NCBI GenBank assembly: GCA_958450325.1
Contig: OY288243.1
Location: 32,420,844-32,484,843 of the forward strand
Length of the DNA stretch: 64,000 bases
Reading direction: 5' to 3'
From: Agrostemma githago
Taxonomy: Eukaryota; Streptophyta; Magnoliopsida; Caryophyllales; Caryophyllaceae
Shown here: positions 23,175 through 33,538 of the stretch, piece after piece
How positions within the stretch are numbered: position 1 is the stretch's first letter
Layout of the letters: each line of letters begins with the position of its first letter
Position numbers and translations under genes: made by a program
The notes under the pieces: generated by a model
Told to the model about the DNA's origin: nothing
Seen by the model: the letters and a program-made list of their open reading frames with translations, nothing else
Databases searched by the model: none

Positions 23175-24698
23175 CGGATTGCTGACTCCGCTACCTCTCC
23201 ATGTGTATATTTGGTATGTCTTTTCTCTTTCCTCGGATTTTATTTGTGGTCCCCCACCAATTTTGGGTCTGTATGATATGGACATTGAGGACAATGTCGA
23301 GTCTAGCGTGGGGGAGTTTTTAGTATTTCTAGTTTTATTTCCTTGAGTCTTAGTGGTTGTCTATGATACCGATTATGCAGCAATGATGATAATTTGCACT
23401 CTTTAGGCTACCTACTCATTCTTAATTGGCATTCATTTGACCTTTGTTATATGGAATAATAATTAATCGGCAAGTTTGCAACCAACCGAGCTATGATTTG
23501 TGGTTCCCATTTAGACCGACCCTGCATTTAGGCTTTAGCTACAAAATTGGTGAGATTTAGAGCCTCCTGTAGCCAGTACATTCATACCTGGCTACCACTT
23601 AGGATTGTGTGTAGGACTCCTCGTGGAATATGCTATGTCAATACGCATAAGTATGGTGTTTGCCCCTTCATTTTGACTAACTTGCCTAGTGATCATTTTT
23701 GGGTCATTTTCATTTTCATCCATTTCTATCCATTTTCTCCTTGGCTAAAATGTTAAAGAATTCACAAAATGAACTACAAAATCAAATTTGCCTACCCAGC
23801 CAAGCTTGATGAAGTAGGTCACCTAGTGCGTTCTATGCTCGTTATTGTGTGATTTTGGAGATTTTTGATGGATGATTGGATGTGGTTGACTCTGTCTCAA
23901 GGGAGTTTGTAGATCTTGTCCGGGTCAATTTGGGTTATTGTATATATTTGCTTCTAATTTCATCAAGCTGAAAAAAATATAGTTCAAAAAAAAAAGGAAA
24001 AAAATCGAAAAAATCGAAAAAGAAGAAGCAAAAAAGAAAAAAAATCAAAACAACAAAAAAAATATATGTTATTCTTGTTACTTTTATTTTCCGTTTACTT
24101 GATGAAATTTGAGCGCCCTCTTTTGATCCCGGACTCGTTCTCGTTGGTTGGTGGTTTGTATGATTTGTTTAGGGAAGTGGAAGAATTTTTGAGTTGAGCA
24201 TTATCGCACTAGTTAGTTCACTAGCTTGGCTTTAACCTCACATGACCATATCGATTTCCACCTTCTACCTTGTTATCACCATCCTTGCCTCCCTTTGTGA
24301 TCTTAGCACGTTTTGTAAAAATTTAGAGGTCGATACCATACTAGATTGCGGGCATATTTCCATGAGTTGGAGTAGTTGAGCGTTTTCATATATATATTTC
24401 ACATATACACACCCTTCCTAATTGAGCGATGAGTGGCTCCGTGAGTAGCCTATGCAAGGGCTTTGGTTGAAAATGTGGTTTCTACATATCATGCTTGGTA
24501 AAATTGTGCATTTGCTGATGGATTATTTTTCCTATTTCCCGTCTTGGAATTCGTTTCTTAGACTTGGTTTAGATGTTTGCCATGACGGACTTGAGTATTT
24601 GGTTGCCTATTATTTGCTTTGAGCTGTTTCGGTATTATATTAGTTGTTTTCTTACGGGTCTTGCTTGAGGACAAGCAAGGGTTCGGTTCGGGGGAGTT
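23175..24698 (+). other. Athila 3' untranslated region
   Basis: About 1.5 kb without a plausible gene. It contains an A-rich block (about 23970-24065) and two hairpin plus GGGGGAGTTT modules, one at its start and one at the 3' LTR border, annotated separately. Confidence 0.7.
23281..23319 (+). promoter_or_regulatory. Internal hairpin plus polypurine module in Athila
   Basis: GACATTG-AGGA-CAATGTC is a perfect 7-bp stem with an AGGA loop (23281-23298). GGGGGAGTTT follows 11 bases later (23310-23319). The layout matches the module that abuts the 3' LTR at 24660-24699. It may be a second plus-strand priming site or an RNA element; this is inference. Confidence 0.6.
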
Positions 24699-24699
24699 T
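24660..24699 (+). promoter_or_regulatory. Hairpin plus polypurine tract at Athila 3' LTR
   Basis: CTTGCTTG-AGGA-CAAGCAAG is a perfect 8-bp stem with an AGGA loop (24660-24679). GGGGGAGTTT follows ten bases later and runs directly into TGATG, the LTR start at 24699. The purine tract is the expected plus-strand primer. Confidence 0.75.
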
Positions 24700-26028
24700 G
24701 ATGTGTCGTATTTATATAGCTTTATTCCCTCGATTCCGTTGTCTTTTATGGTCGGAACGCGCTCTTTAGAGCCGTTTCTTCTAACATTTTGCTTCGAGTG
24801 AGTGTTTTTGTAGATTCTAGACGATTTCAGGTCTTTATGTGCATTTTCACTCATATCTGGTTAGAAGAACGATCCCGAGACAAAACCCGTGCCTCAAGAC
24901 GTTTAGGCGAAGAAGAAATGGGAAGTGAAGATTCATTGGGCCATGAGAAGCGGCCCATAGCTTCTTTTATTAGTGCGTGCACGCCAGCCTGCATGTGAGC
25001 GGCGGCCTGCCAGCCGGCCGGCATGACACAAGGCCATTTTTAGTTTCATTTTGATGTGTGCCTCGGCCCCTGCATGTGGCAGGCGGCCTGCCGGCCGGCC
25101 GGGGTGCACACCCAGTTCTTTTTCCGCCTAATTTTGTATAACTAAGGGGGAGGATTATTTTTCTAAGACACTTCTTCATACTTAGAAAATTTCACTTTAG
25201 AAAACTCGTGACCCTTAGGATTCTAGCACTCGGTTTTCACTCGGATTCGATTTCGGTAACTTCATTTTATGCAATTTTCAGTTCTACGTTTCAATCTTCA
25301 TCGTAGATTACTTAGTTCGTCGTAATTTTCTCTATTTGCAATTTGTTGTTCCGTTTAGTTCGTTAGATTTTCGTCCGTTTACCATTAGATTTATTTGCTT
25401 CACCTTTTTATCATGAATTCCATATATGCGATTAGTTGTTTCGTAATCATCATGCGTAGCTAATTTTCTCGCTAGGGTCGAGGGGGATCGATGGGTTGTT
25501 ATACGATTATGTTGCTTTGATACTAAATTCATAATTATGCTAGTATCACTTTCGCGTGTTTATTTGTCGATTAATTTGTTAAAGGCCACAACATTTTAAT
25601 CTGTTTGGGAAATTCTAGTTCCTGTGCGAAAGCCGAATTAGGATTAGATCACGCGCGATTTGGTAGGGAGTCTAATAAGTTGCGAGAGCCCGTTAGAACC
25701 TTCCTAGGTTGACACGATTCGAGAGAACGTGTTATAGCCGACTAGCATGTTATATGTTTATTATTATCGTCGCATAATTGTTGAGCATCTATCGTGAACC
25801 CGTGACCTTAGTTTTCATCTCTTTATTAGATTCGATTATTTATTATCGCATTTTAGTAGTGTTTTTATATCCTTCCATCAATTCAACCGTTTAGAGCATC
25901 CTAGAATCGCCATAGTTATTTGACTAGTTTAACTGTTTCCCTGTGGATTCGATACCTTGCTTGCCGCTATCTTCTTGTTAGTAGCATTAGGTTTACCTTC
26001 ATTGGGTGAGACGACTTTACCCACATCA
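24699..26028 (+). repeat. 3' LTR of Athila
   Basis: 1330 bp, the same length as the 5' LTR, with seven substitutions between them by eye. The GTTAC duplication follows at 26029-26033. An open frame starting at 25957 inside the LTR is an accident of the fusion with the downstream pol frame. Confidence 0.96.
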
Positions 26029-26033
26029 GTTAC

Positions 26034-29000
26034 CCCCACCGAGATGGTAGCCACGATCTTGCCACACCTCAAGGACAAGTCTAAAGGAGAAGGCCCACTT
26101 ATCACTTTCTCCGAGTCCGACCTTCCACCATTCGGGACCACCCATAACTTGGCCTTCTACATCATGGTGATCTGCCGCAACAGGTATCTTCCGACGACCC
26201 TGATCGATGACGGGTCCGCAGTAAACGTCCTTCCTTTAAGGACAGCCAAGGCCCTCGGCATTACCGAGGCTGATTATCTTCCGACTGCACAAACTATTCA
26301 AGCTTTTGATGGGAGCCCAAAATCGGTTGCTGGGGCCGTTAAACTAACAATCATAACGGGCCCGATCGAGAAGGAGTTAGAATTTCAGGTGATCGATGTC
26401 ACTTCATCTTTCAATCTGCTACTCGGGAGACCGTGGATTCACGCGGTCAAAGCTGTGTCTTCCACTCTTCACAGGAAGGTCAAGCTACCTTTACAAGATG
26501 GGATCGTCACTCTTGAAGCTACTCCCATAACCGTGTCAAGCTGCAACACGGCAGGTTCAGCTGACCCACGAGGTTTCAACTTTGTGGGAATGATCGAGGA
26601 AGAATACCTTTTCCGGCCATACTTTACTACTAGCATCGATACGATGCTACAGAATCAGGGTTGCCTACCAGGAGTCACATCAAGGCCCTATCTTCCAGCT
26701 AGGAAGATTATCGAAGCCCTAAACAACGAGCAATCTCGCCTCGGTCTAGGCTACACTATGGCGCCCGGATGCACGGACCAAACCAAGGCGGTCACGTTCG
26801 TCACCCCGGTGTTCGGAGCTATTCAAATGGGCCTCTATCAGCCTACCATCTCATATCCCGGGACCAAACTGGCTCGGGAATGCACTTTCATCCCAGATGA
26901 TATCTTTGCCCTTATCCAGGCCGAATCAAAGGAGGGCACAAACAATACTGAGCCCATCCTAGGACTTCTATTTGGAGAAGACAGGGTCATCCCGACTCCT
27001 AAACAGGAGTTAGTCAGCTTTATTCTCCGCAGCAGCAGATTCGATCCAACTAAACTGATTTATGAAGTTGGTGCCAACACTGGGAAGAGAGCTTGGAGGA
27101 AGACAACTAAATGGACCGACAGTCAGGGTCGAGTCTACAAGCTAACTACTGGTGAAGGAGATATGCATACTGCCGAATCCGAGTCCGAGTCTGAGTCAGA
27201 GTCAGAGTCGGAGTCTGAGTCAAAGTCTAGAGGGTCCAGTACTAGGATCGAGTCTGTAACTCCTCTCCCTTCTTTAGTCACACCATCGGGAGCCCTGGAG
27301 TCTGTCCCGAGGCCTCTCCCTATCCCGCCTCTGACCAACGATCAGATGGCAGCTCTCTTTGAGCTAATTTCAAAATTCACTATCAATAATAACGATAACC
27401 GTTCTGCTTACGACTTGGCTTATTTTCAAAATATTTTCAAAAATCTTAATTGCAATGACATTGAGAAACCCGATGAACAGGTGCTATTGCCTCCGCATCT
27501 AATCGAGCAACTCGAACAAAGGGAGTCCCGAGATCCGGTAATCGAAGAAACCGATTCCATCAACGTAGGAACCCCTTTAGAACCTCAGATGCTTAAGTTG
27601 AGCCTATCTTTAGATCCCGAGGAGAAACAACAATTCACGGATCTCCTCCAAGAATTCAAAGACGTCTTTGCCTGGTCCTACAAGGACATGCCGGGAATAG
27701 ACCGAGAGATAGCTGAACACCGAATACCCATCAAAGACGGGTACAAGCCGGTAAAACAGAAACTCCGAAAAATGAGGCCCGAATGGTCTCTCAAAGTCAA
27801 GGAAGAAGTTGATAAACAATTCAAAGCAGGCTTTATCCAAGTGTCTGAATATCCAGACTGGGTTGCAAACATAGTACCAGTACCCAAGAAGGATGGCAAA
27901 GTCCGAGTATGTGTAGATTTTCGGGACCTTAATAAGGCCATCCCAAAAGACAATTTTCCGTTACCACACATCGACATACTGGTGGATAACACGGCCGACC
28001 ATGCCCTTCTATCATTCATGGACGGGTATGCCGGATATAATCAGATCAAAATGGCGGAAGAAGACATAAGTATGACCACCTTCATCACACCTTGGGGGAC
28101 TTACTGCTATACCGTGATGCCATTTGGGCTTATTAACGCTGGTGCCACTTATCAACGGACCGCCACCACTTTATTGCATGACATGATGCATAAAGAAGTG
28201 GAGGTCTACGTCGACGACATGATTGTCAAATCCAAGGACCGAAACGGGCACGTTGCGACTCTAAGAAAGTTCTTCACCCGACTACGCAAGTACAATATGA
28301 GGTTGAACCCTCAAAAATGCAGTTTCGGGGTAACGTCGGGCAAGCTACTGGGCCACATTGTCAGCCAACGTGGCATCAAAGTTGACCCAGCAAAGATCAA
28401 GGCCATTACCGAGATGCAACCGCCAAAAACCGAAAAGTAGATAAGGGGGTTTCTCGGGAAAGTCCAATATATAAGCCGGTTCATTTCAAAGCTAACCATG
28501 GTATGTTAGCCCATTTTCAAGAAACTGAAGATAGGAGAACGAACACTATGGGACGACAAATGTCAAATGGCTTTCGATAAGATCAAGGAGATTCTATCCT
28601 CTCCACCGGTGTTAATGCCACCTCAGCACGGTTTGCCTCTGTCGCTATACCTAACAACGACCGAGACGGCCATGGGCGCTATGCTAGCCCAGACGGTCGA
28701 TTCCGAAGAGCGGGCTATTTACTACATCAGTAAAAAGTTCTTGGAATACGAATGCAAGTACACAATGCTCGAGAAGACGTGTCTAGCTTTAGTATGGGCC
28801 ACTAAAAAGCTCTGACACTATATGCTTAGTCACGAGGTACATGTGCTATCCAAAATGGATCCAATCAAGTATCTATTCGAGAAGCCCATCCTCAACGGCC
28901 GTATATCCAGATGGACTTTAATGCTAGCTGAGTTCGACCTCAAGTTCGTACCTTTAAAAGCCATCAAAGGCCGGGTAGTAGCGGAATTCCTCGCCGATAG

Positions 29001-30808
29001 TTCGGTATCCGAGGAAGAACACACCGATACTTGGGCCTTCCCAGATGAAGACATATTCCATACCGACACCGACACATGGGATCTGTATTTTGACGGAGCG
29101 TCCAACTTCCGAGGATTTGGTGTCGGGATCTTGCTAATCTCACCACAAGGGGAACACAACCCGCTATCTATCAAGCTAGATTTTGACGTGACTAACAACG
29201 CAGCCGAGTACGAAGCGTGCATTCACGGACTGCAAGCCGCCGCTGATTTAGGAGTAACAAACCTCCGGGTCCACGGTGACTCATCTTTAGTCATAAATCA
29301 ATCCCTACAAAAATGGAAGACTCGGAACGCAAATCTCGTGGCTTACCAAGCACGAGTAAGGGTTCTCGAAAAACAATTCCAAAAAGTAGAGTACATTTAT
29401 CTGCCTCGGGAAGAAAACCAGTTTGCAGATGCTCTCTCAAAATTAGCATCTTTACTGAATATCCCAGCACATCTAACCAGCATGCCCATTTGCGTCGAAA
29501 GACGATCCGAGCCGGCATACATCCACGCTATCCAAGATATTGAGATAACTGATCCAGAACCTTGGTATCAGGCTATTCTAACCTACTTAACGTCAGGGGA
29601 ATATCCTCCGGGAGCTGAAAATCGGGCCAAGAAAGCTCTACGAAGATGGGCAACCCAGTTCATCCGCACAGACGATGGACAGTTATATAAGAAGACAGCA
29701 CAGGGGGCTTTACTCCTATGCATTGACAAAACTCGAGCCGAAAGAGTCATGGCCGAGGTACATGATGGTGAAAACGGTCCGCATATGAACGCCCATATGT
29801 TGGCCCGGAAAATCGCAAGACTCGGTTATTACTGGAATAGCATGGAAACTGACTGTCAGTTGTATGTCAAACACTGTCATAACTGTCAGATTTTCGCCAA
29901 TGTTCAGCATATGCCTTCATCCCTATTATATACAATGACCATGGTCATTCTCAACATGGGGAATTGATATAATTGGGAAAGTGAACCCTTCCGGGACGGG
30001 AGGTCACTGCTTCATCCTAGTGGCTATTGACTATTTCACTAAATGTGTCGAAGCCGAGTCATACCGGATCTTGAATGCCAAACATGTGGCTAAATTCATC
30101 CAAAATAAAATTATATGTCGATACGGGATTCCGCACGAGTTCATCAGCGATCACGGGACCCATTTCCAAGCTGAAACTGCCACTTTGCTGGAAAAGTACA
30201 AGATCCAAAGGCATACATCGTCACCTTACCGTCCCCAAACAAATGGAGCGGTGGAGGCAGCCAATAAAACAATTGTCACCATTCTTAAAAAGATGGCTGA
30301 GAATTACCGGGACTGGCCCGACAAGATACCCTTTGCCTTATGGGGATATCGGACATCAATTCGAACTGCAACCGGAGCAACTCCATACTATCTAACATAT
30401 GGAATGGAAGCAGTCCAGTCAGTCGAGCTAGAAGTATCATCCCTTAGAATTCTGCTCGAGAGCAAGGTACCTGAAGCAGATTGGGTCCAAGCCCGATATG
30501 ACTCACTAGTCCTCTTAGACGAACGGCGATCCCGGGCTCTGAATAATATTCAGATATATCAAAAAAGGATCCAACGGGCTTTTAACAAAAGGGTTAGGCC
30601 CAGGAATATCAAAGAGGGCGATCTAGTCCTAAAATCTGTTCGAGCTTTACTACCAGTTGACCCAAGGGGAAAATTCAAACCCAATTGGGCTGGGCCATAT
30701 TTAGTGAAGAAAATTCTTTCGGGAGGAGCAGTAATGCTAACGGACTTGGACGGAAACAAGTTCGTCAACCCAACAAACTTGGACCAACTGAAGCGTTACT
30801 ACCCATGA
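26034..30808 (+). pseudogene. pol: Pol of Tat/Ogre-type element, disrupted
   Basis: This continues the polyprotein cut by Athila. Protease has DDGSAVNVLP near 26205. An acidic Ser-Glu repeat lies at about 27174-27230. RT has VRVCVDFRDLNKA, FMDGYAGYNQIKM and catalytic YVDDM near 28205. The first RNase H lies at about 28567-28980. The second, Tat-specific RNase H lies at about 29085-29440 with YFDGAS, NAAEYEA, HGDSSLV and QFADAL. Integrase has a zinc finger ending CHNCQIF, a DDE core (DYFTKCVEAE, ISDHGTHF, NGAVEAAN) and a C-terminal end at YYP. In-frame stops lie at 28438-28440, 28507-28509 and 28813-28815; the last replaces a Trp codon and the first two probably Glu codons. A frameshift near 29935 separates the zinc finger from the DDE core. 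The chain cannot be made whole. Confidence 0.92.
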
Positions 30809-31178
30809 ACCCTATCTCAATGTCATTTGCAAAATTTATAAAATTTTCTTTTTATGAATTTTCAAAAATTTTAAGCAAGTCAATAAGTTAGGATTATTTA
30901 TCCTACTGTTGCACATCTCGAATTAATAATCTTGATGTATTTTGAAAAATTGCAAAAATACTTATGAACTACGGAAGGTTTGATTCCATTAATTTTGGAT
31001 ACGTAGGCAACCCCTCAAAAGGGTACAACCACTGCAATAACGAAAAGACGGGAACGGTATTCACTAATATGTCTTTTTATTATTTAAGAAAAACCGATAA
31101 ACTCGGGAATTTAAAAAAAAAAACAACAAAATCACACCACAAAAATAGTAGTAATACTTAAATAATAAATTTAGGAGA
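30809..31178. other. Spacer between pol and the antisense gene
   Basis: AT-rich sequence with no gene I can support. It separates the converging sense pol and antisense gene and must hold the 3' end of both transcripts. Confidence 0.5.
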
Positions 31179-32886
31179 CTACTCGTACATTTTTCCTTTC
31201 CCCTTATCTTTCGGGTCACGTGGAGCCCGAGGCCGACGGGGCGGGGGCGAACGTTCCCTAATCACAAGAGGAACTTCTTTTGCTCGAACCCGCTTCTTCG
31301 ATTTTGGGTTTTCTGCCGCTTGCACCGGTCCAAGCCGAGCCCTAACGGGCTCGGAAAGCCTGTCTCGAGGACCAAGTCGGTCCTTGACCGCCAGCTTTGG
31401 CCCTAGTCTCCTTTCTAATTCCGTCTGGGGGCTCACTTTCCCCCGTGCACCCTTAGTACTGGACCCTTCAGTCTGAGTCCTAGACCTCCCTTTCTGACCT
31501 GCCGGAGTAGTATCTTCACCAAAGAGGCTTCTATTATCTTTTGCATGTTCCCGGCGTAACAAGTCAAAGGCCTCGTCAGTTTTCAAGGCAGCTCGGGTTT
31601 TAGCTGAATCAGCTCGTGTCCATCTTACATAAGAGTCAGTTACCCAGATCGAATAAGGATTTCTAGGAACGGGCCAAGTAGCTCGTGTATACCACCTTTG
31701 CATCCAGGTGTCACACATTACATCCGTCAACTGAGTAGATTCACTCACGACTGCCTCGATCTCTGGGATTCTTTGCACCCGACCATATTGTCTAAGTATG
31801 CGATCGGGAAATAGGTGAATTGTTTGTCTAAAAGATAGGATTACCTGATATCTAGCCCTATCTCGAGACTCCAAACCGGTCCAAACATAAATCGGCCACC
31901 ATGGGACGGTCCAGCGGATCAGTAGGCCTCCATGGAAGGATAGCACCTCATCCCAGTATTTTTGGGTGTTGAAGCGAGAAAAGGCAATAGTTCGTCTCCT
32001 CATCATTACTTGCCTGGGTTGATACCGGCTCACGTCTAGGGGAGGATCCAAGATCGATAGCCTCTCGAACAGCCACAGCTGAAAAACCCGCAAAAAATCG
32101 AAAACGCGAAAAATCGTCAAAAAAAACGTGAAAACCGAGAAGACCGCAGAAACCGGGAGAATCGAAAAAAACCGCAGAACCAGAAAATTGGAAAAACCGA
32201 AAAATCAGAAAAAATCGAAAAAAAAAATCAAAAAACCGGTATACCTGTAAAAGACGGGTACTCCCAGTCAGCCGGACTGACGGATCTCTTTTACGATTAT
32301 CCAAACCCTGGATAATCTCTCCTGTAATCAACCAAGCCGGGCTGTGCTCCGTTTCCATTAAATCAGCCACGGTGAAAAGTCTAACATGGCCCATGCAAGA
32401 TAATAAATCCATATGGCCTTCGAAGGCGTAGACATGGAGCATACAAAAGGTAAAGGCCCTACGGCTGTGGACCGGCCTGACCCGGACATCATCTGGGTTC
32501 ATAAATTTTTCAGCTAGATCAATCAAGGAAACGGTATCTCCTTCTAGCATACGGGATACCTCCATATGAGAAAGCCCTAAAAATTCTCGTAACTTCCTCC
32601 TTGGGTCAGAAATCAAAAAAGGGATAGCAGGGCGAAGTATGGGATTCCATCCTCCTGCAGCAGCAATTTCCTCAGGGATAGGGCAGATTTCTCCTCGAGG
32701 AAAACCAAATACATGATAAGTATCGTCCCAGTAGGACAGGCAAGCATCCAAGAAGTGACGATCTACTTGCATCTGACGGATCACGAACAATTGGGTAACG
32801 CCATTCTGATTTAGGATGGCCCTATCGGCATCTCTGAAATATTTGGACCATTCATGCAGCATTCCAACTAATCGGTCGATTCCCAT
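31179..32886 (-). CDS. Antisense spliced gene in Tat element, plant-mobile-domain-like (tentative)
   Basis: Two exons on the minus strand. Exon 1 is 32886-32245 (214 codons, ends ...TRLLQ). A 166-bp intron follows (32244-32079, GTATACC...TTTTTCAG, very T-rich). Exon 2 is 32078-31179 (299 codons plus stop, starts LWLFERL). Both junctions are phase 0, giving 513 residues. Without splicing the frame closes. The N-terminal half has a block near residues 50-80 (WDDTYHVFGFPRGEICPIPEE) that recalls the plant mobile domain found in transposon-derived proteins; I am not certain. The C-terminal 130 residues are basic and disordered (many Arg, Lys, Pro). A TATA box lies 105 bp upstream. Antisense extra ORFs are known in Tat-lineage elements. 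Unlike gag-pol it has no disablement. Confidence 0.7.
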
Positions 32887-32990
32887 AATTGGATTTCTAA
32901 AAGAAAGAATAAATTTCTCAGGGCTTGCTTTTTCTTTAAGGAAGAGAGGGAATTGTGAGAATTATGAGAATTTATGAAGCAAGGAGGGGG

Positions 32991-32998
32991 TATTTATA
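32991..32998 (-). promoter_or_regulatory. TATA box of the antisense gene
   Basis: TATAAATA on the minus strand, in the context ATGCTATAAATACCCCC, lies about 105 bp upstream of the antisense ATG at 32886. Spacing fits a 70-80 base 5' leader. It is separate from the LTR promoter. Confidence 0.6.
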
Positions 32999-32999
32999 G

Positions 33000-33538
33000 C
33001 ATAAAACCAAATTCTCCTCCTCACCTTAGGATTCCAAATCCTAGAGTATTTAGCATACAATCCTTATCTTGAGATTTAGCTAAGTCATCTCGAGCATTCC
33101 TATTCCTTTTCAGAGTCAAAAATTCTCTAATTTTCAAAGACTCCTACAAACTCAAAAATTCAAACCTTTTCTCAAAAATTTTATTTCCCAGCGCGAGTCA
33201 TTTTTCCTACAAATGTTACATGCAAAACTTTGCAACTTTGCATAAATATGTACAGGACGACTCAAGCAGGACCGTGCAATTCACATAACTCCCCAGCGGC
33301 ATTTAGCAAGATGAGCCCATATATATAGGCCCATTTTAAGTCTTATACGACGAGTGCGATCCCCCACGGAGTTATCATCAGCTCAGGTACATTTCTAGTC
33401 TGTGGCCGGCAGGCCCTTTACGCAGGTCTAATGGACTTTAAACGACCCGATCGGAAGTCTGTCAGGTCTTAATCTTTTATTGGCCTGGTAGCTACTCTGA
33501 CTTTCGCCTTGTCCAAGCCTCAGTCAGAGTGGGGGCTC
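33000..33538 (+). other. 3' untranslated part of Tat element and polypurine tract
   Basis: No gene is visible. The purine-rich AGAGTGGGGGCTC (33527-33538 region) directly precedes the 3' LTR start TGTAGACACCC and is the likely plus-strand primer. Confidence 0.7.

Larger units (their letters stand above)
13675..26028 (+). mobile_element. Athila-type Ty3/gypsy retrotransposon
   Basis: Two 1330-bp LTRs with TGATG...CATCA ends bound the element, and GTTAC duplications flank it (13670-13674 and 26029-26033). Order: LTR, tRNA-Asp primer site, gag, protease, RT, RNase H, integrase, a separate third ORF of the Athila family, a long A-rich 3' untranslated part, polypurine tract, LTR. By eye the LTRs differ at only seven positions (about 0.5 percent), so insertion is recent. 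Even so pol has two in-frame stops and a frameshift. It is inserted in the polyprotein gene of the Tat/Ogre element. Confidence 0.96.

Noticed and set aside
24558..24854. 98-codon minus-strand ORF at the Athila 3' LTR border, partly repeated at 13612-13830
   Set aside because: It is the antisense of the LTR start and repeats only because the LTR does.
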